Below, one piece after another: positions 6,141 through 12,120 of a stretch of DNA of 18,453 nt (the first letter of the stretch is position 1; each line of letters starts with the position of its first letter). This DNA is from Archangiaceae bacterium (GTDB taxonomy: Bacteria; Myxococcota; Myxococcia; Myxococcales; Myxococcaceae): the NCBI GenBank assembly GCA_023248915.1, contig JAHFDQ010000049.1:1-18453 (forward strand). The letters run 5' to 3'. The translations under genes were made by a program, and so were the position numbers. The notes beneath the pieces are model-generated. The model saw nothing but the letters and a program-made list of their open reading frames with translations, ran no database searches and was not told where the DNA came from.

Positions 6141-6587
6141 CTACTTCTTCTTCTGCTTGCCGGGCGGCGGCAGCGCGCCGACTTCCTTGGCTTCGATGAG
6201 CGCCTTGGCCAGCCGCGCCCCGTCGCCCCCGGGCTCGACGTCGCAGGCGGCTTTCAGCTCTTTCATCGCCTCGGGCACCTTGCCAAGGAAGAGCAGCGCC
6301 TCGCCCACGTGGGCCCGCGGCAGGCCCGACTTCGGAGCCAGCTTCTGCGCCGCCCGGTACGACTGCAGCGCCTTCTCGTGCCGCCCCTGCGAGAACTCGA
6401 GCGTGCCCAGCGCAAGGTGGGGCACCTCGCTCTTCGGCATCAAGGCCGCGGCGCCCGTCAGGACATCCTTGGCCTTTTCGAACTTGCCCAGGTCCATCCA
6501 CAGGTACCCGGCCTCGAGCAGGATCTGCGCCTGCACCTTTTGCGTGGGAACCAGGCTGCCTGCGATGTCCGAGGTCGGCTCTGCCAT
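6141..6587 (-). CDS. TPR protein, candidate T3S chaperone (SctG/YscG- or SycD-like)
   Basis: 148 residues, ATG 6587, with AAAGGAAG about 11 nt upstream. Three tetratricopeptide repeats can be read: about 22-54 (ILLEAGYLWMDLGKFEKAKD), 56-88 (PHLALGTLEFSQGRHEKALQ) and 90-120 (PRAHVGEALLFLGKVPEAMK), each with the W/L-G-Y-A-F-A-P spacing, then a basic Lys-rich tail. Small TPR proteins of this size serve T3S systems as needle chaperones (YscG) or translocator chaperones (SycD/LcrH). Its place directly after a gene whose product ends like a needle/rod subunit favours the YscG-like role, but TPR sequence alone cannot separate these. Confidence 0.78.
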   Translation of the reverse strand: MAEPTSDIAGSLVPTQKVQAQILLEAGYLWMDLGKFEKAKDVLTGAAALMPKSEVPHLALGTLEFSQGRHEKALQSYRAAQKLAPKSGLPRAHVGEALLFLGKVPEAMKELKAACDVEPGGDGARLAKALIEAKEVGALPPPGKQKKK

Positions 6588-6626
6588 GGGAGCGCGTCTT
6601 CCTTTCGTACAGCGGGTCGGAGCGCC

Positions 6627-6635
6627 GATATAACA
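6627..6635 (-). promoter_or_regulatory. Candidate extended -10 element for the TPR gene
   Basis: Read on the minus strand this is TGTTATATC, a TGn plus TATA-like box in otherwise GC-rich DNA, 40 nt before the TPR start and just after the terminator stem of the previous gene. No matching -35 box is visible. It shares a TTCGT plus TATA core with the box at 7409-7414. Confidence 0.35.
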
Positions 6636-6638
6636 CGA

Positions 6639-6659
6639 AGGGCGGCCCTGGGCCGCCCT
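6639..6659 (-). terminator. Perfect 10-bp palindrome, terminator or attenuator after the glycine-rich gene
   Basis: AGGGCGGCCC and GGGCCGCCCT are exact complements around a single central base (an 8-bp stem with a 5-nt loop when folded). It starts 34 nt downstream of the stop codon at 6694. On the minus strand it is followed by TTCGTGTTATAT, a T-rich stretch for this genome. It should separate transcription of the glycine-rich gene from the TPR gene. Confidence 0.65.
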
Positions 6660-6693
6660 CCGGTTGAGTCGAAGCTGTCGGACCGCGGAACGG

Positions 6694-7275
6694 CTAGCGC
6701 ACGTTCGAGATGGTGTTCTTCACCGTGTCGTGGCGCGTCTTCAAGACGTTCGAGACGGTGGTGAACACCTGGTTCTCGCGCTGCATCGCCATCTGCACCT
6801 GCATCAGCTTGGCGTTTTCCGCCTGGGCCGTGATGAGGTCGGACTGCATCTGGCCGAGCGTGCCGCCGCCGGTGGTGCCGCCGACGTAGTTCGGACTGCC
6901 GCCGGTGGTGCCGCCGACGCCCGGCAGGTTGCCGGCGCCCACAGTACCGCCGCCGCCGCCGCCGCCCACCGTGGTGTTGAGGCCGCCGTTGCCGACGCCG
7001 ACCACGCCGCTCATCGCGTAGCTGGCCGAGGCCGCGGTCTGCTGGCCGGACGAAGCGCCGTTGCTCATCTGCGTCACGGACGAGACCGCCGCCGAGACGA
7101 TGGCGCCGCCGGGAATGAAGGGCGCCGCCACGGCCGCGCCGTTGGCGACCGCGCCCGCGGCGGTGTCGAGGCCCGCCTTCACCCTGTCGCCGAAGTCGGT
7201 CTTCGGCGTCTGGCGGTCGATGGACATGTTGGTGGAAAGGCGAACGGGAGTGGGGTCGATGCGATTGACGGCCAT
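6694..7275 (-). CDS. Glycine-rich protein with needle/rod-like C-terminus, candidate secreted T3S filament subunit
   Basis: 193 residues. ATG 7275 follows a strong GGAGGA by 7 nt. The layout is a polar head (1-30); a small hydrophobic Ala/Val segment (about 35-65); a Gly/Thr/Asn-rich low-complexity middle (about 90-140) with an 11-residue tandem repeat; and a helical C-terminal 50 residues ending with QVFTTVSNVLKTRHDTVKNT and then ISNVR. An amphipathic terminal helix of this kind is typical of subunits that polymerise inside T3S channels (needle SctF, rod SctI, FliE-like). Needle proteins are usually about 80 residues, so this would be an enlarged form; a secreted effector or translocator is the alternative. 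Its own promoter-like box, structured leader, strong Shine-Dalgarno and terminator fit a product made in large amounts. It sits where yscF would be expected. Confidence 0.72.
   Translation of the reverse strand: MAVNRIDPTPVRLSTNMSIDRQTPKTDFGDRVKAGLDTAAGAVANGAAVAAPFIPGGAIVSAAVSSVTQMSNGASSGQQTAASASYAMSGVVGVGNGGLNTTVGGGGGGGTVGAGNLPGVGGTTGGSPNYVGGTTGGGTLGQMQSDLITAQAENAKLMQVQMAMQRENQVFTTVSNVLKTRHDTVKNTISNVR
6865..6919 (-). repeat. 22-nt direct repeat coding the 11-residue VGGTTGG unit
   Basis: An identical 22-nt sequence occurs at 6865-6886 and 6898-6919, a 33-nt period, inside the glycine-rich gene. In the protein it gives two tandem 11-residue units, each starting VGGTTGG (followed by SPNY and GTLG). 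It lies next to a run of GCC/GGC codons coding seven glycines. Such repeats expand and contract by slippage, so length variation between strains is expected. Confidence 0.8.
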
Positions 7276-7325
7276 GTGGAAGTCCTCCGGAAATTGTGGT
7301 GTGCGCTGCTGCCTGGGCTTTCAGT

Positions 7326-7403
7326 CCCGGGTTCCACCCGGGGCGCCCTACTTTGAGTTATCGCCGCCGCGGTTGGGCGGTTGCCTGACCCGCCGCGCCA
7401 ACC
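7326..7403 (-). promoter_or_regulatory. Structured 5' leader of the glycine-rich gene (two hairpins)
   Basis: Hairpin 1 lies at the predicted mRNA 5' end. GGTTGG (7371-7376) pairs with CCAACC (7398-7403), and GCGG (7377-7380) with CCGC (7393-7396), with one bulged base. Hairpin 2 has CCCGGGT (7326-7332) pairing with ACCCGGG (7336-7342) around a 3-nt loop. Both fall within an untranslated leader of about 125 nt. The Shine-Dalgarno near 7283-7288 lies outside both stems. Role unknown; mRNA stabilisation or protein binding would fit a high-output transcript. Confidence 0.45.
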
Positions 7404-7408
7404 CCGAC

Positions 7409-7414
7409 AGTATA
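7409..7414 (-). promoter_or_regulatory. Candidate -10 box (TATACT) for the glycine-rich gene
   Basis: On the minus strand the sequence is CGTTATACTGTCG, five of six bases of the -10 consensus, 15 nt after the stop of the upstream small gene. No housekeeping -35 hexamer appears 16-18 nt upstream, so an alternative sigma factor, perhaps the one encoded at 4913-5722, could be responsible. Predicted start is near 7402. Confidence 0.45.
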
Positions 7415-7428
7415 ACGAATACGGCGGG

Positions 7429-7710
7429 TTACCTCTGGCCCTTGGCCGTCTTGCGCTCGGCCTCAAGCTTTTCGCGGACTTGCAAGAGGTGACCGAGCAG
7501 CTCTTCGGCCTTCTCGATCGCCCTCTTCACTTTCTTGGCCTGGTCGGCCTTCGGGCCCTTCAAGGCGCCGAGGCCGTCGCGAATCGACCCGAAGAGGCTG
7601 TTCACCTCGTCTGAGCTCGCCCTCTCGATGAAGGCCTCGATCGACGGGTACATCGGCCCGTCGGAGGGCGCGGGAGCGGGAGCGGGGGGCGTCTTCGGGT
7701 TGGCGGCCAT
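7429..7710 (-). CDS. Small helical protein in the T3S locus, possible YscE-like co-chaperone
   Basis: ATG 7710 (MAANPKTPP...) is preferred over the longer frame, because the upstream extension runs back over the HEAT gene; AAAGGA lies about 11 nt upstream. 93 residues: a Pro/Ala-rich head (1-18), then two or three helices (YPSIEAFIERASSDEVNSLF, then GSIRDGLGALKG, then a long charged Lys/Glu-rich helix ending AERKTAKGQR), a coiled-coil-like hairpin. YscE, a small helical hairpin of about 66 residues, works with the TPR protein YscG to hold the needle subunit YscF. This gene has the right place, two genes before a TPR protein and one before a needle-like gene. The assignment is positional; sequence identity cannot be claimed. 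Confidence 0.62.
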   Translation of the reverse strand: MAANPKTPPAPAPAPSDGPMYPSIEAFIERASSDEVNSLFGSIRDGLGALKGPKADQAKKVKRAIEKAEELLGHLLQVREKLEAERKTAKGQR

Positions 7711-7739
7711 GGAGTTTGGTTGTCCTTTGAGGAAGAACT

Positions 7740-8600
7740 CTACCCTTCGAGGGCGGCGGCCAGAGCCGCCGGCGCTGCTTTGTCGCCCAGCTCGCCGAGC
7801 GCCAGCGCGGCGCACAGGCGCACCTTCCGGCTCGGGTCCTTGCCCAGCTTGCCGAGCGCCTGGACCAGCTTCTTCTCACCGAGGCCGAAGTCGAAGTCCT
7901 TCTTGTCGTCGCCTGCGAGCAGCCCGAGCGACCGGGCGGCCGCCGCGCGGACCTCCGCGTCGGGGTGGCGGACCGCCGCGTCTACGAGCAACTTGGCCGA
8001 GCTCGAGTCCTTCAGCCGGCCAAGCGCCTCGGCCGCTTCGGCGGGAATGAAGTTGGACTTGAGGGCCGCGACCAGCCAGGGCACCGCCGCGCGATCTCCC
8101 AACTGGCCGAGGGCCCGGGCGACCGCGCCACCCACGACCGGGTCGGTGGTGCGAAAGGCCCTCAACAGGGCCGGCACGGCTTCCTTCTGGCCGGCGCGCC
8201 CGAGGGCGGCGGCGGCTCCGGCGACCACCCGTGGGCTGGGGTCGTCGAGCGTCTTCATGAACTCGCGCAGCATCGCCTGGTCGCCGAGCGCGACCAGCGC
8301 GGCGGCCGCCGCCTGGCGCACGGGGGGAAAGGGGTCGCGTAAGAGCGCCTTCAACCCGCCGGCCGACTTGGCCGAGCCGATCTCGCCCAGCGCCGCGGCG
8401 GCCTCGGTGCGGGTCGGCGCGTCGGCGTCGGACAGCTTCTTCAAGAGCGCGCCGACGTCCTTCTTGGCGATCTCCTTCGCGAACCGCGGCTTGGGGGCCG
8501 CGGCCCAGCGCCCGTCCAGCGCGCTCAGCCGGTTCGTCAGCTCGACGTCGGTCAGCCGCTTCCGCGCCGGTAGGGTCTTCTTTCCTGTCTTGGATTTCAT
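7740..8600 (-). CDS. HEAT-repeat (PBS-lyase type) protein
   Basis: 286 residues with about seven HEAT repeats from residue 48 to the end. Recurrent units have the form PxVRxAAAxALGxLGDxxAVPxLxxAL, for example DADAPTRTEAAAALGEIGSA, DPFPPVRQAAAAALVALGD, DPSPRVVAGAAAALGRAG and DPSRKVRLCAALALGELGD. HEAT solenoids are protein-binding scaffolds. The N-terminal 40 residues are basic. There is no signal peptide, so it is cytoplasmic. The first gene of the minus-strand cluster, it ends 29 nt before the small helical protein, so it is likely co-transcribed with the T3S genes; whether it belongs to the apparatus is open. No good Shine-Dalgarno precedes the ATG at 8600. Confidence 0.85.
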   Translation of the reverse strand: MKSKTGKKTLPARKRLTDVELTNRLSALDGRWAAAPKPRFAKEIAKKDVGALLKKLSDADAPTRTEAAAALGEIGSAKSAGGLKALLRDPFPPVRQAAAAALVALGDQAMLREFMKTLDDPSPRVVAGAAAALGRAGQKEAVPALLRAFRTTDPVVGGAVARALGQLGDRAAVPWLVAALKSNFIPAEAAEALGRLKDSSSAKLLVDAAVRHPDAEVRAAAARSLGLLAGDDKKDFDFGLGEKKLVQALGKLGKDPSRKVRLCAALALGELGDKAAPAALAAALEG

Positions 8601-8620
8601 CGGGGCGCGACGGTAGAGGA

Positions 8621-8640
8621 AACCGTTGAGCGGTTCAACC
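8621..8640. promoter_or_regulatory. Overlapping inverted repeats upstream of the HEAT gene, possible operator
   Basis: Two interlocked palindromes share this 20-bp segment: AACCG-TTGAG-CGGTT and GTTGA-GCGGT-TCAAC. It lies 20-40 nt upstream of the HEAT-gene start in the divergent region between the T3S cluster and the secreted-protein gene. A regulator-binding site is plausible; a chance hairpin is the alternative. Confidence 0.35.
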
Positions 8641-8726
8641 TTCGTCGGCCTTTGGGCCAGGGGTTCGCCGCGGGCCTTCCGCTCCTACATTTCCCGCCAA
8701 ACCCGTAGCCGATGAAGGAGTGGCAC

Positions 8727-9149
8727 ATGACGCGACTGATGGCGACAGTGGTGGGGGCAGTCGTCCTGGCGGGCGCAGGAATGGCGTTCGCCGAATCGGA
8801 CTATCCGGCGGGCAAGAAGATGCCGGCGCCCAAGGCCGAGAAGGCGAAGCCCGAGAAGATGATCATGGAAGCCCTGCAGCACGAGGTGCTGGGCGAGGTG
8901 GTGAAGGTCGAGGCGAACACCCTCTACATCCGCCACATGGGCGCGGTAGTGCCGTTCGAGCTGAAGGCCGACACCAAGTGGTCCAACCTCCAGCGGCAGG
9001 ACCTGAAGGAAGGGCGCGAGATTCGGGCCAGCTTCACCGTCGAGGGGCAGACCCAGAACGTGCTGAAGGAGATCATGGCGGCGCCGATGCACGAGATGAT
9101 GCCCACCGAGGCGCTGCCCAAGCCGGCGATGCCGAAGAAGTGGGAATAG
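8727..9149 (+). CDS. Small secreted protein with an OB-like beta domain, unknown function
   Basis: The ATG at 8727 is chosen because GAAGGAG lies 6 nt upstream; an ATG at 8712 overlaps that Shine-Dalgarno. 140 residues: a signal peptide (MTRLMATVVGAVVLAGAGMAFA, cleaved before ESD), a Lys/Pro/Ala-rich linker (about 28-45), then a compact beta domain: VLGEVVKVEANTLYIRHMG, VPFELKADTKW, then REIRASFTVEGQTQN. The G-x-V-x-x-V-x-x-x-x-L-x-[IV] opening and the DLKEGxxIRASF turn recall DUF5666-like or CusF-like OB-fold domains of periplasmic proteins. The tail is rich in Met and Pro, so metal binding is conceivable but unproven. It is likely a single-gene unit, with a hairpin downstream. Confidence 0.8.
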   Translation: MTRLMATVVGAVVLAGAGMAFAESDYPAGKKMPAPKAEKAKPEKMIMEALQHEVLGEVVKVEANTLYIRHMGAVVPFELKADTKWSNLQRQDLKEGREIRASFTVEGQTQNVLKEIMAAPMHEMMPTEALPKPAMPKKWE

Positions 9150-9178
9150 GCAGGCGCTTCGAAGGGACGGCAGACGGC

Positions 9179-9208
9179 CCGCGCTGGGGGTTGAGCCTCC
9201 CGGCGCGG
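9179..9208 (+). terminator. 12-bp hairpin downstream of the small secreted protein gene
   Basis: Bases 9179-9190 pair with 9197-9208 (two G-U wobbles) around the 6-nt loop TTGAGC. It starts about 30 nt after the stop codon and is followed by a weak T-containing stretch (CGTTCTTG) without a true T-run. It should isolate this gene from the ABC operon that begins at 9278. Confidence 0.55.
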
Positions 9209-9277
9209 CGTCGTTCTTGACGTCGCTTCACAATACTTTGCTGCGGGGGCCCGGGCAGCGCGGTAAGAGGCGCACGC

Positions 9278-10003
9278 ATGGGCTCCATCGTCTCGATCGA
9301 CAACGTCGTCAAGGAGTACCACCTCGGGAAGGTCATCGTGCCGGCGCTCCGGGGCGTCTCGCTCGAGGTGCACGAGGGTGAGTTCATCTCGATCGCCGGG
9401 CCGTCGGGCAGCGGCAAGACGACGCTGTTGAACCTGATCGGCTGCGTGGACACCGCGACCTCGGGGAAGGTCGAGGTGGCCGGCCGCGACACCGCCACCC
9501 TGACCGAGCGACAGCGGACGTCGCTGCGGCTCGACACCATCGGCTTCATCTTCCAGAGCTTCAACCTGGTGGCGGTGCTGTCCGTCTTCCAGAACGTCGA
9601 GTTTCCGCTGCTCTTGCAGGGGCGCTTGAAGGCCGCCGACCGCAAGGCGCAGGTGATGAGCCTGCTCGACCAGGTGGGGCTGTCGTCCCACGCCAAGCAC
9701 CGGCCGAGCGAGCTGTCGGGAGGTCAGCGCCAGCGGGTGGCGGTGGCGCGGGCGCTGGTGACCGAGCCCAAGCTGGTGCTGGCCGACGAACCCACGGCCA
9801 ACCTCGACTCGGCCACCGGGCAGAACATCATCGACCTGATGAAGGCGCTCAACCAGCGCCGGGGCACCACCTTCATCTTCTCCACCCACGACGCGAAGGT
9901 GATGTCGCACGCCAACGCGATCTGGCAGCTCGCCGACGGGAAGATTCTCGGCAAGTCCGGCCCGGTCGCCGGCGCGCCCATTCCGGCCGAGGCGCGCCCG
10001 TGA
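9278..10003 (+). CDS. ABC transporter ATPase of the LolD/MacB type
   Basis: 241 residues. ATG 9278 has AAGAGG 7 nt upstream. All ATPase motifs are intact: Walker A GPSGSGKTT (41-49), Q-loop Gln93 (FQSFNL), signature LSGGQ (146-150), Walker B VLADEP (167-172), D-loop NLDS and H-loop His204. Sequence features such as PALRGVSLEV, the short DTIGFIFQSFNL and the ADEPTANLDSATG stretch place it in the LolD/MacB/FtsE group. That group powers mechanotransmission permeases, which extract lipoproteins or drive tripartite efflux, rather than moving substrate through the membrane. The stop overlaps the first permease start by 4 nt (GTGA). Confidence 0.94.
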   Translation: MGSIVSIDNVVKEYHLGKVIVPALRGVSLEVHEGEFISIAGPSGSGKTTLLNLIGCVDTATSGKVEVAGRDTATLTERQRTSLRLDTIGFIFQSFNLVAVLSVFQNVEFPLLLQGRLKAADRKAQVMSLLDQVGLSSHAKHRPSELSGGQRQRVAVARALVTEPKLVLADEPTANLDSATGQNIIDLMKALNQRRGTTFIFSTHDAKVMSHANAIWQLADGKILGKSGPVAGAPIPAEARP

Positions 10004-12117
10004 TCGGCCACTGGGTGGTGCTGGTTCAGATCGCCTTCCGCAACCTGTTCTCGAGCTTCATCAACCTGGTCATCGGCGTCATCATCGCGGTGGGCACGAT
10101 GCTGGTAGTGGTGGGCGGGGCGATGCTGGACAGCCTCGACACCGCGATGAGCCGCAGCATCACCGGCAGCCTCGCGGGGCACATTCAGGTCTACTCGGCC
10201 GCCTCGAAGGACGAGCTCGCCATCTACGGGGGCATGACCGACGACCCGTCGCTGGCCGCCGTCGACGACTTCCCCAAGGTCAAGCGCTTGCTGCTCGGCG
10301 TGCCGCACGTGAAGACGGTGGTGCCGATGGGCATCAACGGCGCGCTCCTGATGTCGGGCAACACGGTCGACCTCACCCTGGCCAAGCTGCGCGGGGCGGT
10401 GAAGGCGCGCGACGCGGCAACGGCCTCGGGAGCGCCGGCGGCCGACCTGGCCGAGCAGGTCGACAGCCAGAAGGCGCACATCCGTCAGATCGTGAAGGTG
10501 CTGGTGGAAGACGCGGCGAAGGCGAGCGTCCTGGCCGATTCGCACGCGGTCGACGACGAGGCGAAGCAGGCGCTGGCCACCGTCTCGACCGAGCCGTTCT
10601 GGGAAGGCTTCGACCGCGACCCCTACTCCGCCCTCGAGCTGCTCGAGAACAAGATCGCCCCCCTGGTCAGCGACGCCGACATGCTCTACGTGCGGTACGT
10701 CGGCACCGACCTCGACGCCTACCAGAGGGCCTTCGACCGCATGCAGGTGGTGGACGGGCAGCCGGTGCCGGCCGGCCGGCGCGGCTTCCTCTTCCCCAAG
10801 TTCCAGTACGAGGAACAGTTGAAGCTGAAGACGGCCCGGCGCCTCGACCGCATCAAGGAAGGCCTCACCGAGAGCGGCAAGACGATCGCCGGCGACTCCG
10901 AGCTGCAGCGCTTCGTGCGCGAGAACCAGGCGCAGACCCGCGAGATAGTCCTCCAGCTCGACGGCCTGAAAACGCGCACCGCCCTGGCGCGGTTGAACGC
11001 CGCGCTGCACTCGAACGAGACCGACCTGCCGACTCTGTTGACGCGCCTGTTCACCACCGACGACCAGAACTTCATGGACCGGTACCGCATCTTCTACGAG
11101 CAGCTCGCCCCGCTGCTCGAGCTGTACCGGGTGCGCATCGGCGACATGCTGACGGTGAAGGCCTTCACCCGGTCGGGCTACGTGCAGTCGGTGAACGTGA
11201 AGGTGTACGGCACCTTCGAGTTCAAGGGGCTCGAGAAGTCGCCGCTGTCCGGAGTCACCGGCCTGATGGACCTGATGTCGTTCCGCGACCTGTACGGGTA
11301 CCTGAGCGCCGACAAGCGGGACGAGCTGCGCGTGTTGCAGGCGGCCTCGGGCGCCAAAGCGGTGGCGCGCGAGAACGCCGAGGCCGAGCTGTTCGGCGGC
11401 GGCGGCCCGGTGGTGGCCGAGGCGAAGGAAGGCAGCATCGACGAAAAGGCGCAGCTCTCGGGCCTCAAGAAGGCGAAGAAGTCGGAAGACCTGGTGGCCC
11501 GCATTTACACGCCCGGCGAGATCGAAGACGGCGTGGTGCTGAACGCGGCCGTCGTGCTCGACGACCCGAAGGCGCTGCCCCAGGCGATCAAGGCCATCTC
11601 CGAGCTGTCGGCGAAGGAGCACCTCGGGCTGAAGGTCGAGTCTTGGCAGCAGGCCTCGGGGCTGCTCGGCGAATTCGTACTGGCGGCGAAGGGAATCCTC
11701 TACTTCGCGGTGACCATCATCTTCGTGGTCGCGGTGGTGGTCATCAACAACGCCATGATGATGGCGACCCTGCAGCGCACCCAGACGCTCGGCACCATGC
11801 GGGCCATCGGGGCGCAGCGCTCGTTCATCGTCTCGATGGTGCTGCTCGAGACGCTGGTGCTGGGCCTCTTGTTCGGGTCGGCGGGCGCGGCGGCGGGCGC
11901 GGCCGTCATGGCCAAGCTTCACGCCACCGGCATCGGCGCCTGGAGCGACGCCGTCTACTTCTTCTTCTCGGGCCCGCGCATCTACCCCTCGCTCGGGGCC
12001 GGCAACGTGGTAGCGGCCTTCCTCATCATCCTGGTGGTCAGCGTCGTCTCGACGCTCTACCCGGCGCTGATCGCGATGCGCGTGTCGCCGGTGACCGCGA
12101 TGCAGGCGGAGGAATAG
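10000..12117 (+). CDS. FtsX/LolC-like ABC permease with an enlarged periplasmic domain
   Basis: GTG start at 10000 overlaps the ATPase stop. 705 residues, against about 400 for LolC/LolE and about 430 for its neighbour. One transmembrane helix lies at about 20-42 (INLVIGVIIAVGTMLVVVGG) and three more in the last 165 residues, with the FtsX-type coupling segment TLGTMRAIGA. Between them lies a periplasmic region of about 500 residues. It has an inserted mainly helical part (about 130-400: charged helices such as ADLAEQVDSQKAHIRQIVKV and KTARRLDRIKEGLTESGKT) inside the usual MacB-like core (TVDLTLAK... and VKAFTRSGYVQSVNVKVYGT). It pairs with the second permease as a LolC/LolE-like heterodimer. 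The insertion may reach for a dedicated periplasmic partner, perhaps the LolA-like protein encoded downstream. Confidence 0.9.
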   Translation: MIGHWVVLVQIAFRNLFSSFINLVIGVIIAVGTMLVVVGGAMLDSLDTAMSRSITGSLAGHIQVYSAASKDELAIYGGMTDDPSLAAVDDFPKVKRLLLGVPHVKTVVPMGINGALLMSGNTVDLTLAKLRGAVKARDAATASGAPAADLAEQVDSQKAHIRQIVKVLVEDAAKASVLADSHAVDDEAKQALATVSTEPFWEGFDRDPYSALELLENKIAPLVSDADMLYVRYVGTDLDAYQRAFDRMQVVDGQPVPAGRRGFLFPKFQYEEQLKLKTARRLDRIKEGLTESGKTIAGDSELQRFVRENQAQTREIVLQLDGLKTRTALARLNAALHSNETDLPTLLTRLFTTDDQNFMDRYRIFYEQLAPLLELYRVRIGDMLTVKAFTRSGYVQSVNVKVYGTFEFKGLEKSPLSGVTGLMDLMSFRDLYGYLSADKRDELRVLQAASGAKAVARENAEAELFGGGGPVVAEAKEGSIDEKAQLSGLKKAKKSEDLVARIYTPGEIEDGVVLNAAVVLDDPKALPQAIKAISELSAKEHLGLKVESWQQASGLLGEFVLAAKGILYFAVTIIFVVAVVVINNAMMMATLQRTQTLGTMRAIGAQRSFIVSMVLLETLVLGLLFGSAGAAAGAAVMAKLHATGIGAWSDAVYFFFSGPRIYPSLGAGNVVAAFLIILVVSVVSTLYPALIAMRVSPVTAMQAEE

Positions 12118-12120
12118 CCG

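Noticed and set aside
6624..6631. GCCGATAT on the plus strand, resembling the FliA -10 box
   Set aside because: No TAAA-type -35 lies upstream and no plus-strand gene follows; on the minus strand the same bases form the TATA-like box of the TPR gene.
7711..7815. 35-codon N-terminal extension of the small helical protein
   Set aside because: It overlaps the end of the HEAT gene and is Arg/Gly-rich; ATG 7710 has a Shine-Dalgarno-like AAAGGA and a sensible start.
9217..9237. TTGACG plus AATACT before the ABC operon as a promoter
   Set aside because: The spacing is only about 9 nt, too short for sigma-70, and no better partner was found for either element.
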